A DNA stretch of 64,000 bases from Colletotrichum lupini (Eukaryota; Ascomycota; Sordariomycetes; Glomerellales; Glomerellaceae): assembly GCF_023278565.1 (NCBI RefSeq), contig NC_064672.1, positions 3,658,001 to 3,722,000 on the forward strand, given 5' to 3'. A program made the translations under genes and the position numbers. Below are positions 1 to 11,316 of this stretch, in pieces (within the stretch, counting starts at the first letter, position 1; every line of letters starts with the position of its first letter). The notes under the pieces are model-generated. The model was not told the DNA's origin. It saw only the letters and a list, made by a program, of their open reading frames with translations, and searched no databases.

Positions 1-2890
1 AGCTCTTCCTCGAGTCTTCTCCTCTTAGCTTGCTCCTCCTGGTTACATAGTTAGTATAAATTGTAATCAGATCGGCAAAGGCTGGATAACATACCCTCAT
101 GTCCTCTTGGAACTTCTTCCTCTCCTCTCTCATTGTAGTACGGAACTGTTCGCTGAGCATCGATGCGCCAGCACCACGAGCGCCAGTGCCTGGGGTCACC
201 TTGAGACGCGCGTCGTCAAGCTCCTCCTGCAGCTTCGACATCTTGGACCTCGAGTTGTTGACCTCGGCGTCAAGCTGATCCTTCAATGAGCTGATCTCGC
301 CCTCGAGGCTCGACTTGACTGCAAGCGCGTCATCAAGCTTAGTCTCGACCTCAAACTTCTCCCTTTCGGCATTAATCGTCTCGGCCGTGATGTTCTCCAG
401 CTCCTTGAGTGTCGAAGCGAGCTCCTCCTTCAGCCTGTCGACCTCTGCCTTGAGCTGGGTCACCTCGACGGTGCTCTTAACAGCCGCAGCCTGGTTGGCC
501 CTCTCCTTACGAGAGCCGTAGGCACCATCGAGCTCGGCTTGTGCAATCGTCAGCTCCGTCTTGAGCTCGACAATCATCATATTGAAACGTTCAATCTCTT
601 CCTCCTTCTCCTTGACCTCCTTGTCCTTGGCTGCAGCCTCTTGCTGCTTTTCGACTGCGGCTTTCTCAGCTCCAGCCAGCCTCGTCGTCAAGAGCGCCAC
701 TTCTTCATTGGCCTTGCTCAGCTTGCTGTTCATGTCCTGAACGTTCGTATTGAGACTGGCAAGTGTCGTCTGGGCCTCCTTGCTGCTTGCCTCCAGAGAT
801 GCGATCTTGGCATCACGCTCCCTGATCTCATCTTGGGATTTGGCACTGATGGACTCATTGGCCATGCGCGTAGTGGTGGCGACCTCTGCCTCCTTTTGCG
901 CCTTGGCGAGCTTCTCCTGAGCCTCAGCAACCTCTTCCTCGGACCGTTCGAGCAGTGACCTAAGCTGGTCCAACTGGTCCTGCTTGAGCGTAAGCTCGAG
1001 TGCCTTCTCTTCCTCAGCTCGCATCTGGGCTGATCGAAGCTGGTCGAGTTGGTCTTGCTTAGTCTTCAGCTCCTCATCCTTTTGCGAGTCGGACTTGTTG
1101 TTCAACTCTCGCTGCTGCTTGATCTGGCGCTTGAGAACGGACTTCTGCTCCTTGAGACTCGTGGCTTGGCTGTAGAGCCACTGGACCTTTGTAGAGAATG
1201 CCGACAACGAGTAAGGCTCTGATGTATCGACAGCTTCGTCTCCAGACATGTCATCATCGTTGTCAGATCTGCCCTGCTCCATACGTGTACGGCGGCGGTC
1301 TGCTTTCTGCTGCTGGATGCTTGCGAAACCAGTCTGGATGATCTCCCACAGGCCCATCAGTACGACCTCAGCCTGCTCGTCGTCTTGCTTCTTGACAGCC
1401 GACTTGCTGGCATTCTTCTTCATCTCCTCTTCCACAACAGTTAGAGCGTTCTGGAGCCACTCGAACTGCGCGTCGATGCCAGAGTCCGGAACTTCGGGGT
1501 AGCTTGGGTCAACTCCGACAAGAAGATCCCGCATTTTCTGGTTTACATCCTCGAGACGGCCTTCTGCCTGCGTGAGAGCGATAGATGCCTGAGCAGCAGC
1601 AGCCTCCGCGTCCTGCAGAGTACTACTCGACTGTCCTTGAAGCTCTTGTTCCTGGCGTACAGTCGACAGACCTGCCTCCAGGTACTCGAATTGGCTTCCC
1701 AGTGTAGCGCCAGGATCGGCTGGCCCTTCCACTACTAGTGAGGGAGGTTCGCTGAAGCCTCCGTTCTTGGCCGGATTAAAGTTTATAATTACGTCTCGTA
1801 AAGTTTGGTTGTATGTCGTTAGCTTCCGTTCCGCATCAGAAACGGACTGTAGGCGTTGTGCGTTCTCCTTTTTGAGAGAATCAATCTCGCCGCTTAAGGC
1901 ATCAGTTTGCGCCTGAAGCTGGCTATTCTCTTCCCGAAGGCTGTTCAACGCGTCGGCTTGCGCGCGTAGTTTTGCGTTCTCTTCCCTCAGCTTATCAGCC
2001 TCCTCCCGTAGCTGGGTATCCTGCTCACGACTCGGCGCCTTTGAGGGAATATCAAGCGGAGCAACTCTGGGTTTCCCGCGAGGCGGACTTATGTTGCTCA
2101 GATCTTGGAAAAGTCCATCTTCGTCGAAGGAGTCGTCCCCGACCTCTAAACTATTGCGGCCGTTTGAGTAGGTGTACAAGCTCTCCGGGCTTCCAGGTAT
2201 TCCGTTCATCAACTGGGCGGGGATTTGATTCACGGGCTTTCTCGATGCCTTATGCGTTAGCTGGAGGATGCCGGCGGTGTGCTCCAGGAGACCCCTCTGC
2301 GATTCAACCAGGCGCTGTTCGAGGCTACGTAGTTCGTTCGACAGGTCGTCGACTCGTTTCTCGCTGGCCTGTCGTTCCGCCTCGGCCTCACGCAAAGACT
2401 CCCCCGTGCTGTTCCGGTTACTGCCCATCAGACTCCTCCTCTTGCCCGCCTCGGGCTGCGAGTACAGCTTGGCCATGGATACAGCAGCATCTCGATACTT
2501 GGTCTGGATAGCGAGGTTCGTGCGTGTTTGTTCCACCCGTAAGCTCAAGGATTGAATCTGTTTCTTGAGCCCGTCCACTTCCTCCTGCGACAATATTCGG
2601 TATTGCTTGCTGTCCGTTAACGCCGTCTCCGTCAATAGGTGGACTTGAATCGGGTCCTTGAGATCAACCAGTGCAGAGCTCGGCGGAAGTTTGGCATTCG
2701 TCTGCGCGGTGTTAGATGCGTCTGGACTAAGCGAGCTAGACCAGTGATGAGGACTGACCGGATTCACGCGCAGAGGCGCCCCTCCAAAGTTGTTCATAAT
2801 GTCTCTCCTGAGGCCATCCCCACCTATTGACCTTCCACCAGGGCCAGCAGCCCGGGGCGGCGAGGGCCTCCCCGGGGAGTACCCGTTCAT
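1..2890 (-). CDS. Uds1-domain coiled-coil protein (C-terminus beyond window)
   Basis: Exons are complement(<1..38) and complement(95..2890); the 56-nt intron 39-94 has GTATGT..AG ends and keeps phase 0. The start at 2890 is the first ATG after an in-frame TGA. About 944 residues lie in the window and the frame is open at the edge. Residues ~80-145 match my knowledge of the Uds1 (up-regulated during septation) domain: they include LTDSKQYRILSQEEVDGLKK followed by a KYRDAAVSMAKLY stretch. Residues ~300-930 are almost continuous Glu/Lys/Gln-rich heptads, a long coiled coil. In fission yeast the domain is named after a gene induced during septation, and members are large structural proteins. A role at septa or the cortex is inference. 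The Ser/Pro/Gly-rich N-terminus (1-75) is probably disordered. Transcribed in the same direction as dscB, 1.5 kb downstream of it. Confidence 0.8.
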   Translation of the reverse strand, partial: MNGYSPGRPSPPRAAGPGGRSIGGDGLRRDIMNNFGGAPLRVNPVSPHHWSSSLSPDASNTAQTNAKLPPSSALVDLKDPIQVHLLTETALTDSKQYRILSQEEVDGLKKQIQSLSLRVEQTRTNLAIQTKYRDAAVSMAKLYSQPEAGKRRSLMGSNRNSTGESLREAEAERQASEKRVDDLSNELRSLEQRLVESQRGLLEHTAGILQLTHKASRKPVNQIPAQLMNGIPGSPESLYTYSNGRNSLEVGDDSFDEDGLFQDLSNISPPRGKPRVAPLDIPSKAPSREQDTQLREEADKLREENAKLRAQADALNSLREENSQLQAQTDALSGEIDSLKKENAQRLQSVSDAERKLTTYNQTLRDVIINFNPAKNGGFSEPPSLVVEGPADPGATLGSQFEYLEAGLSTVRQEQELQGQSSSTLQDAEAAAAQASIALTQAEGRLEDVNQKMRDLLVGVDPSYPEVPDSGIDAQFEWLQNALTVVEEEMKKNASKSAVKKQDDEQAEVVLMGLWEIIQTGFASIQQQKADRRRTRMEQGRSDNDDDMSGDEAVDTSEPYSLSAFSTKVQWLYSQATSLKEQKSVLKRQIKQQRELNNKSDSQKDEELKTKQDQLDQLRSAQMRAEEEKALELTLKQDQLDQLRSLLERSEEEVAEAQEKLAKAQKEAEVATTTRMANESISAKSQDEIRERDAKIASLEASSKEAQTTLASLNTNVQDMNSKLSKANEEVALLTTRLAGAEKAAVEKQQEAAAKDKEVKEKEEEIERFNMMIVELKTELTIAQAELDGAYGSRKERANQAAAVKSTVEVTQLKAEVDRLKEELASTLKELENITAETINAEREKFEVETKLDDALAVKSSLEGEISSLKDQLDAEVNNSRSKMSKLQEELDDARLKVTPGTGARGAGASMLSEQFRTTMREERKKFQEDMRVCYPAFADLITIYTNYVTRRSKLRGEDSRKS

Positions 2891-4435
2891 GATATGGGGT
2901 CAGATGTGTAGCAAAGGACGGGTCGCGTCAAATCATTATATTACAGCGGAATCGTAGAGTCGTAGGTAGCTTATGATGTCGTTGCGGCCGTGGAAAGCAT
3001 GTTCGTCGGACGGATACGAGGAGGCTAAGGTAAAGTGTATGTTCGCACACACGTCGGACGGGGACGTTGGAATAATGGTATGGTACAGCGATGCGTGGAT
3101 GAACAAAGAGTGGCTGGTGGCTGGCGCGTGGGATTTGTGCCGAAACCCCTTGGAGGGAGGCAAGGGGGTTGTTCACTGTTACAGTATCGAGGTCGCTATC
3201 GCCGTGGAGACGGGGGACGTCGTCGGAGACGGATTCAACACCAGCCGTTTCGCAAAAGGTAATCGAGGGGGAAAAGTTGCGAGGTTAAAGAGAGTGTTTC
3301 CCCCGACGAGGCATAGACATCCTTTTCTCCCAGAACGAGAGGTGGATCGGCTTGTGCAAGAGCGACTACGAGGTGCAGTGTGTGCAGGTGCAGGTGCTGG
3401 TGCAGTTGAGTTTGCCGTCCCAAAAATTGAGTTGGGTGACCTGTCGCAGCGGGTGGCAGTCTGGCAGACACATTTGACACTACCGCAGCAAAAGCGCCCC
3501 CCGCCCCCTGGCAGATGGTTCATAATTGGCGATGCTTCGCAGCTCCCACTTCGGGGGGGCTCTTGCGCTAAGCTTATCTGGGTTCGTCCCTTACCCGTTT
3601 TCCCTGCGTCGCTGCGGCTACCTTCCATTTACGCTATTGGCAGATGGGCCCGTTGGTCGATGGTACGTACTGCACTATTTCGCGCTAGTGAGAGTCAGCG
3701 GACCGTATTTTTAGTTTTAGGATCTCTGACTGCTGCATCCGCCTCATCCATCTGCGTGTTCCATGAGAAATACAAAGTTCTTCACATTTGCTTCTTCACC
3801 TGTGGAGGCTGTGGAAGCTTCCTGGTGTTTGCTTTTTTTTTTTCTTTTCGTACCCAGATTGCGTCGGTAACACCCCTCGTTATTCTGTATTCAGCGGATG
3901 GTTGCCGAACCGTCGCATCAGCATAAGACTGGTGCAATCTGGGAGTGAATTACACCGTAATTTCGGGTTTCTTGACGGCCAGGATCTGGAGCCAGGATTG
4001 CACCGTACTAAACCGTTTTGAGAAACGCCCGAACCTCTTTCGGGCACCTCATTATTGATCATCCCAAGAATGGCCATCCGTCTTCCCAGGTCCACCATGA
4101 ATTGTGAATGGTTCATCGGTTTATTAACATTATATGAACAAGACCCTCTGGGTTATTCGATAGATTGAGCCTCACCAGCTCATACTCCTAACCATTTGCA
4201 GGACCAGACTGGAGTCTTGCTGCATTTGCCATAGCTTGAGAGATAATGCATAATGTCCTCCCGACGGTTGAAGGCAGGTCCTTGGTACTTGGTAGAGAGT
4301 CTTTGTGAAATCTCGGAAACGCAGAACAAACTACTCCCGAATAAGTGTTCTCGCAGACCTGGTATCATCCAGTGCTTCAGCAGCGAGCTCACGTCAGTGT
4401 AAGTGGTATTTTGTGTCTATTTAGGGCTATTTAAC
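2891..4435. other. Intergenic: upstream of the Uds1 gene, downstream of dscB
   Basis: No convincing gene. The stretch is of ordinary base composition with a T/C-rich run near 3831-3850 and a short GCCCGAA..TTCGGGC hairpin near 4026-4045. A 317-codon open frame on the + strand (2973-3926) has Trp/Cys/Arg-rich composition, no recognisable domain and no gene-like features, and is judged spurious. The part near 2891 should hold the promoter and leader of the Uds1-domain gene. Confidence 0.5.
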
Positions 4436-5293
4436 TTAGTCTTGCCGCCTATCTTGGCCGGCCGGTCTCCTCCGTCCTGAGTCTCCATCCACCTGGCCCT
4501 GCGCGCCCGAGGTGGTTGCAGATGAACCCTCACCCTCCAACCGCCTTCGAAGACCCTCGAATTCTGTCCTTCTTCTCGGTGTCTTGACTCCGACCATCCA
4601 CCCGGGAAGGCGCCATTTTGTCAATGCAACTGGTAGCAAGTCGTTCCTCCACGAGTGTCCCACAATCCAACCGACCGCAGCTCCCAGCAGTGAACCCGGC
4701 CACTGGAAGAGTGCCAACTGTAGAGCGAGAGCGTAGCGGTACGTCTTGTCAGAGAAAGTCAATCCGACAAATTGGTCGTTAGTGGGCGGAGCTGCGGAAG
4801 CCGCGACGCGATATCGGTAGATATTGGGGATCGCAGCATGATATTGCGCGAGGATAGCGAAGATGATCGGGGTAGGGCCGGCTGGCATATAGTTGAATAG
4901 ACCCGCGGTCAATGTCCGTGGTATGATGGACAGTAGAACAGGAGGTATCACTGCAGTGAAGAGAGCTGATACAGCTACAAATGACTAAAGCGCTGTCAGC
5001 ATCACTCCGTCCACTACTCAGGCCTTGCAGCCACTCACAGCGTATTTCCTTGATCCCCATATTTGTTCAACGACCCTCAAGTGGTAGAGAGTCATTGATG
5101 CGAAGAGGACCTCGCTCGAGTTGGTGCAGCATAGCTGGTACGCCAGCAGGCGCCAGAACTGATGATAGCGCCATAAATGGGTGTCTACAACAATGTAGAA
5201 GTAATGCTTGACGTCAAGCAAGCTGGCAGCAATGGAGCTCGTCACAAGGCCAAGAACGAGGGTGCGCGTCACTGGCGCATTCGTGAAGGACAT
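4436..5293 (-). CDS. dscB: DscB-like rhomboid pseudoprotease subunit of Dsc E3 ubiquitin ligase
   Basis: Exons complement(5039..5293) and complement(4436..4984); the 54-nt intron 4985-5038 (GTGAGT..TTTAG) is in phase 0 and gives 267 aa. The protein starts MSFTNAPVTRTLVLGLV and has about five to six hydrophobic segments with the rhomboid-like layout: an early segment, the HLWRYHQFWRLLAYQ region (~38-52), and later segments around VIPPVLLSIIP and LALFQWPGSLLGAAVGWIVG. No GxSx serine-protease motif is visible, as in Dsc2/UBAC2-type pseudoproteases. In yeasts and Aspergillus Dsc2 belongs to the membrane Dsc ubiquitin ligase that works in Golgi/endosomal protein quality control and SREBP activation. 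The hydrophilic tail (~215-267) shows no UBA domain. Divergent from RER2 with 0.87 kb between the starts. Other Derlin/rhomboid-like families are the alternative. Confidence 0.7.
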
Positions 5294-6165
5294 GTTGTGG
5301 TTGGACGTCTATTGCATCGTAGGCCGGGTTGCTTTCTCAGCAACACTCAACTGGTGGAGGGGCAATGAGGACGATCCCTTGCCCTTGGATTGAGGCACCT
5401 GCTCTGGCTCGATTTGAATGCGCCCTTGCTGCGAGGGGTTCTTTGCCAGCTGCCACGGAGCTTGACTCAATCGTGTTCTGATAGTATTGCGCAAATTCGT
5501 GGTGTTGTCGGAATCGACGGGCGGTGCCGGAGAGCGAAGGGCGACCAAAGGATGGTTGATGCCAGGTGGTTTCTTTGGCTGTCGCCGAACCCACTTGGAG
5601 CTTGATGCACAGCTTGTGCTGTCCCTCCTCAAGTGTGTCCTTGGTTAAAGCCGTGCAGTAGGGGAATGGCCCCAGCCTCAGGCGTTGCGACGACGCCACG
5701 AAAGAGGTGGACCCCCAGAGAGCGAGACCCACAGGTTCAAACTTTCCCATGCAATGACGAGGCTGGAGGGCTGAGTGTGGCTTGCCCACCCGCCAGATCC
5801 CCGGATTGCTATTCGCTCAACGAATTACTGGGCAGCTTCCCATTCAGTGCCACCCTTGCGTCCCTTGCGTAACCCTGTCACGACGTGTTTCTGTGAGGCG
5901 CAGAGCTCTGGGCACACGCCGCCGCTGCCGTTACTCCAAGCTTAAGATTCTAGGCACTTCACCAAGTTGCCAACAGATCTGACGCGACCCTCACATAGCG
6001 ACACCACTGATTTCTTGTAATCCTTGTGAAAGATATTCGTCCTACATTCTCTTCCTAATTTCTTCCCTAACGAGAATCCCTCCTAACGCATAGTTCAACA
6101 CATTTACAACTTTTTCTTCTTCCCTACCTTACGCTGAGCATCGCGCCAGAGCCCGATCAGACAGC
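5294..6165. promoter_or_regulatory. Shared divergent promoter region of dscB and RER2
   Basis: 872 bp between the two divergent start codons. The RER2-proximal part (about 6040-6125) is rich in C and T with runs such as TCTTCCTAATTTCTTCC, typical of filamentous-fungal promoters and 5' leaders. Minus-strand open frames up to 150 codons here show no family resemblance and are taken as chance. Confidence 0.5.
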
Positions 6166-7348
6166 ATGTCGGAAATATTCATTAACCACATCACTCGATG
6201 GCTATTTAGTTCGCCGCCTGCCGAGTGGGCAATAAACCAACTGCGCGAACTCCTCATCGGGGCCTTGAAGCAAGGACCGGTTCCTCAACATGTCGCATTC
6301 GAGATGGATGGCAACAGGCGGTATGCCCGCGGCAGGAAGATGGAGACGATAGAAGGCCACCACCACGGTTTTGAAGCCCTAGCAAGAGTGCGCGCTCCCA
6401 TGGCTCTATCTTGTGTTGCGCTTGCTGACTTCCATCACAACAGGTTCTCGAGATTTGTTATAAGTGCGGCGTCAAAGTCGTAACCGTCTACGCCTTCAGC
6501 ATAGAAAACTTCAACCGCCCGCAATACGAGGTGGATGGTCTTATGCAGCTGGCCAAGGTGAAGCTCGAGCAGCTGACGAAACACGGCGATATCCTGGATC
6601 GATACGGCGCGGCGGTGCGTGTACTTGGACAGAGAGATCTGATTCGCAAGGATGTTCTGGAGGTGGTCGACCGGGCTGTTGACATGACCAAGTACAACAA
6701 GCAGTAAGTGGGCAGAAGCTACCGCTCCAGATATCTCAGGCTGACAGAGTCAGAAATGTGCTCAACATCTGCTTTCCGTATACTTCGCGGGAAGAGATGA
6801 CAACGGCCATGCGATCCACGGTACAGGAGTATATGATGCCCCCTGGGCCCAAGTTCACGCCCTTCCCGGCTGCTCGTATTTCGCAAAAGATCATGTCGAA
6901 GCAACTGGAGCACCGGGAGCCCCTTCCGACCATCCGGGACACATCGCCGGCTCCCTCTTCACGATCAGATGGCGATGATGGTGCGTCGTCGTCGACTACT
7001 CTTCCTCCCGACTCGCCTTCACCGCCTAGGCACAGCGGCGCAGCAAGCGGGCACCGCCTGAAGAACCCAGAGACCATTACGGCTGAGACTCTCAACAACC
7101 ACATGTACACTGCTGGAAACCCTCCGCTGGATATCTTTGTGAGAACTAGTGGCGTAGAGAGACTCAGCGATTTCATGCTTTGGCAGTGTCACCAAGATAC
7201 GCACATCTTCTTTTTGAAGTGTCTTTGGCCCGACTTCGATTTGCAGCACTTTCTGCCTGTGCTTCTGGAGTGGCAGTGGAGGCAGAAGCAGATTGAGAGA
7301 GACGAGCGGCCGAAACAGGCGATGGCCAAGGCACGAAAGCTTGCCTGA
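6166..7348 (+). CDS. RER2: cis-prenyltransferase (dehydrodolichyl diphosphate synthase catalytic subunit)
   Basis: Exons 6166..6387, 6444..6703 and 6754..7348 (introns 56 and 50 nt, both with AG ends and frame-preserving) encode 358 aa. The enzyme adds cis-isoprene units to farnesyl diphosphate to make the polyprenyl precursor of dolichol, the ER lipid carrier for N-glycosylation, O-mannosylation and GPI anchors. The family signatures are in place: HVAFEMDGNRRYARG at 42-56 with catalytic Asp48, TVYAFSIENFNRP about residue 90-100, and RTSGVERLSDFMLWQ from about residue 291. A Ser/Pro/Asp-rich insertion (about 215-265) sits before the last catalytic block, giving a longer protein than yeast Rer2 (286 aa). 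Yeast Rer2/Srt1 act with Nus1; no Nus1 gene is in the window. Rer2 versus Srt1 cannot be resolved by eye. Confidence 0.92.
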
Positions 7349-8371
7349 ACCTGTCCCTTTGAACATAACGGCCGAGGGTTTCCATAGGGAGGCGTTTCTT
7401 AGTTATTGGTAGTTGTGTTTGGCTGGAAAGAACCAGCTTCGAGGTCTTTTGCTTATGATTGAGAGACCGCAAGGAGGGAAGGCGGGCCTGATACCACGAG
7501 AGAGTGTTTGTAAACCATATTGATATCCATCAACTTTATGTTTCGTAGACGACGCCTTCTTATTGTGCAGGAAGGGAGGTTGCCCGTGCAGCTGCAAATT
7601 CTGGCAAAGTTCACGTAACGGCGGAATGATAATTGGAATGTTACAAAGGGACGCATCGAGTGATAGTTACCTACTCCAGACTTGGACTTATCAAGTTGTG
7701 GCGCCGACATAGCGATACCCCAGGAATGACGCAGCTGATGTGGCTGATAGCGGATTGCCAGTGTTCAATGAGGTGCTGCGCGCAACACTGGCCTCAGTGC
7801 CCCGGACGTGACTTGAGGCGCGATGTGCGGGCTCCCATTCTCTTTTTTTTTTCCTCATTACCGCTGGGTCTCAAAGTAAATGTGGCTGAAATGCGCGGCG
7901 CGCCAGGCACAGGGCCAATGGGAAACTGGGAAGGGACCAACCGCGGGCGGTGGACAGGTTCAGGTGAGCTCCGCTCAGGCCTCAGGCCCAAATCACTCGC
8001 TAAGTGACGGATGGGGTCACTCAACCAGCCAGTCCTCCTCCGCCCGCGGCAGATAGGTCCCCAAAAGTGCGTCGGATGGATGATGGAAGATCCCGCGGCC
8101 TCGCTCTTCATTTTCCTCGCGCACTACCCCCTCTCACCACAAGCATTCTACACCGTCTAGGTTTGCATATCGATCAGAATGCCTTAGGATTGTCAAATTC
8201 TTTCTCAAATTTCAAAAATCTCGTTTCCACTGACACGAGAACCTTCTAAAGTTTACTCTTCCCTCCCACCGCACCCGTTTCTCTACGTCCGTCACTGCGC
8301 CAGACCCTCGCTCTCTCTCACTACGACATTCGACCTCGCGCGTTCCTTGCGGCACGCCGATCGACGTCGCG
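7349..8371. other. Intergenic between RER2 and the ING-family gene
   Basis: No gene seen in about 1 kb. It holds the 3' region of RER2, a T-run around 7841-7852, and from about 8220 a C/T-rich stretch leading into the downstream start codon, which looks like promoter and leader. Confidence 0.5.
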
Positions 8372-10698
8372 ATGAAGTCGGCAAAGACGTCGTCGGGGGA
8401 TACTCCCTCAAGTCGGAGGTCCCAACCCGTTCGACAGACACGAACCAACCCCCCGCGCGTCTCCTCTGGCCTTCGAGGATCAGCGAACGGCCGAGACTCA
8501 CTTGCTGGCGGTTCTGCTTCTGACCAGCCCATCGACATTTATCCTGCTATATCCTACTTCTCCGATGCCATTGCGGCCCTCCCGAAAGAGCTCGTCCGAC
8601 ACTTTACACTTCTGAAAGAGGTCGATGCCAAAATATTTGCTCCCGAGGATGCGCTCTTCAAGCTCGTCGACGCTGCCATGAATGCCCCTCTTCCACAGCC
8701 CCGACCAGTGAATGATGCTTCCAGCAGTGTCGCACCTGCGTCGGCCCCAATGAGTGCACAGAACAGCTCCAGCGGAGTCCCTTTGGGTGGCCCGGCTCCT
8801 CCCCCAGCTCCCTCGACCGACGGTTCCTACGCGACATCCATCTACGACCCGAGCAACTTCCCCCGTAGACAGCTTTTCCGACAGACGGCCTACAAGATTC
8901 AGGAGATGCTCGGGTCATTGGAAGAGAAAAACCATGTCATCTCGACCGCGAACGATGCCCTCCAGAAACAGCTGGCCCGGATTGACGATGTCTGGCCGCA
9001 CGTAGAGAACGAGTTTAGCGACGAGGCGAAGTGGGGGAGCGATACCCATTGGGCATACCCTGAGAATCGAGCTGCCACCAAGGCGGCACATACTGAGCGC
9101 TCACGGCGTGAGGGAGCTGCTGCGATCTCGGCAGCCGCTCAACAGCTAGCTGAGGAGGCCGCTGCTCGAAGCGACGCACGCAAGCAGGCTGTCCAAGCTA
9201 AGAAGAGTCAGAAAACGCAGGCTCAGCCTCATGAATCCGAACTTGACGACGCTGAAGGTCGCAGCAAACCAGAACCGACGAAGAAGGGCCATGGAGGTGG
9301 CAAGGCGCGCAAGGCAGCTGAAGCTGCTGCCAACGTCGGCTTGGGAATCTCAACAAATGGCAACACGAACGGAGCCGCGCCGCAACCCAAGAGGCGCAAA
9401 GTCGAGAAAACTCCCAGTGGAAACAACGCAGCGGAGCGGGCCATGAGCACCGTCTTTGGAGCCACAGCTTCGAAGGCCAAGACGACAAGCCCGAGAGAGA
9501 CCCCAGCGCCAGAAGGTGGCGGTCCGAAGAAGCGAAAGGCACTGCCGACGGGTACCGGTCAAGCAAAGAAGAGGTTTGTATCCTTCTGTTTGCGACAAAT
9601 TGCCGTCAAAGACTATGTACTGACGTCTCTTATAGCAAGAATGGAGCCGCCGGCATGTCTCCGTCGGTTGCTTCGTCTCCTGTAATGAGCAACTTCCCTG
9701 ACCCAGTGTTGCCTCGAGGCTCCCCCGCGCCGATGACTGTGACCCCTGTACCCCCAGCTCCCAAACCTCCCACTGCCTCGAGGGCCAAGCAAAGCACCAC
9801 ACAACAAGCAGCTGTGGAAGGCGGTAAACAGTCTCGGCCGCCGTCGGCTGCTTCAGGAACCAAGCCTAACGGAGCGGCCACGACCGCGGCACCCCTGCCT
9901 CCACCGACACCCGAAGCGGTGCCTCTTCCTGTCTTGCCGAAGCCTGCAGCGGAAGTAAAAGCTGCGTTCAAGGAGCCCTCCGCGCCGCCGGTGCCAGAAC
10001 CGACGAAGAAAGAGCCCGATACGGCTGAACCGAGCATCAAGCCAAGTATTCCGGCGGCGAAGCAAAAGAAGGAAACACCGAAGCCGGAGGAGCCGGAGAC
10101 GCCAGTGGAGACACCGGCACCGACTGGTCAGACGGTCACCGCTGCGACAGTGACAAAGAGTGGACGCGCCAGCAAGCCTTCAACACCAGCCATGGCGACC
10201 TTCCAGGAGGCAGCAAGGCCTAAGTCAGCCCGCACTACGGACGGCACGAAGGCCAGCAAACGGAAGAAGAGCAGCGCGGTCATTAACACAAAGACTGCCA
10301 AGGCAGCGGGTCAGCCCGAAGAGAGTGACGATGTAGATGAATCGGAGATCCAGGCGGGCAAACGCAGCTACGATTACACGGAGGATGAGCCGACGTATTG
10401 CTACTGTCAAGGTGTAAGCTACGGCGAAATGGTTGCCTGTGACGCAGCAAACTGCGAGCGGGAATGGTTCCATCTCAACTGCGTAGGCCTCAAGGTGGCA
10501 CCTACCGGAAGCTGTAAGTTTTGATATCCGTTTGTGGTTGACCGCTGGTGCTCGTATACTGACGTCGAACCAGCGAAATGGTATTGCGAGGTGTGCCTGC
10601 AAAAGTTTTCAAAGTCGGGCAAGAAGCTCAGCCACAAATACAACGTGCTGCCAAATTCCCCCAGTATCTCGGGCAAGCCACGGCCCCCTTACGCCTGA
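8372..10698 (+). CDS. ING-family PHD-finger chromatin protein
   Basis: Exons 8372..9573, 9636..10513 and 10574..10698 give 734 aa; both introns (62 and 60 nt) preserve phase. Residues ~50-90 ([20 protein letters not shown], then [10 protein letters not shown]) and ~150-195 ([21 protein letters not shown]) match the N-terminal ING histone-deacetylase/acetyltransferase-scaffold helices. The C-terminus carries one PHD finger (~665-715): [15 protein letters not shown], then [13 protein letters not shown], then KWYCEVC, a C4HC3 zinc pattern with the Trp expected for H3K4me3 readers. The second intron splits the PHD finger. Between them lie ~450 residues of Ala/Pro/Lys-rich disorder with basic KRRK-type clusters that could be nuclear signals. 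Yeast relatives are Yng2 (NuA4), Yng1 (NuA3) and Pho23 (Rpd3L); the length and long linker favour a Pho23-like member, but I cannot decide. Confidence 0.85.
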
Positions 10699-11239
10699 GT
10701 CGTTTGTTACGAAGTAAATGTAATGGGCAACTGAGGGGTGGTATATACCACATTCCATATGGCGTTGGTTTGCATTCTGCCGTTTGGCATGGAAGTCGGG
10801 CGCAATGTCCTGGATACCTTTGAAGCATCGGGGGTTCGTTGTGGGAAATGGATTCAAGTGGCTCAAGACACATACAAACTTGCTGCCCCTTTGGGAATGG
10901 AGTAAAAAGTACATATTACTGGGATGGCAAGAGGCGCGCGGTGTCTTTCTTTCTTTTTGGAGTTGTTCAACTGGGTTGTTTGGGACACACAGAGTCAGCA
11001 ATCTGGCCCGTCATGTCGAAAGCGTTCTTGTCTTGTAACCCGTCATCTGCAACTGGCCACGGTCGGCAGTCCCTTTTTCGCTGGGGATTAGACGAGCATC
11101 TACGAATAATTGAGAGCTACGGCTCAAAACGGTTCAAACGTTTCCCCATGACTTGAGCACCTTATTTCCCCGCCATTGAGGATTCCTTACGTCTTGAGAA
11201 ATAACCCCATTACTCGGCTCGTGGGGAAGAGAAAAGGCA
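10699..11239. other. Downstream flank of the ING gene, left flank of the transposon
   Basis: Ordinary-composition sequence with no gene visible, ending at the TA dinucleotide 11240-11241 where the AT-rich element begins. Probably contains the 3' UTR of the ING-family gene. Confidence 0.45.
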
Positions 11240-11241
11240 TA

Positions 11242-11316
11242 CTCGTGCCCGCCCCACTTTTTTAGGCATTCGGGACTCATCACTTACTAAAGTAGGTACT
11301 TTTTAGCTAAACGGCC
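11242..11316 (+). repeat. Left terminal inverted repeat of the 3.1-kb element
   Basis: Pairs with 14269-14344 on the other strand. It carries CACTTACT where the right arm has CACCCACT, and AGCTAAAC where the right arm has AGCCAAAC, so this arm has gained C-to-T changes. A TTAGCTAAA word at about 11304 recurs 17 bp further in. Confidence 0.85.

Noticed and set aside
2973..3926. 317-codon + strand frame upstream of the Uds1 gene
   Set aside because: Trp/Cys/Arg-rich chance composition, no domain, no splice or start context, and overlapped by equally long frames in other phases.
4026..4045. GCCCGAA..TTCGGGC hairpin
   Set aside because: Looks like a bacterial terminator, but this is a eukaryotic genome and the stem is only 7 bp; no function can be argued.
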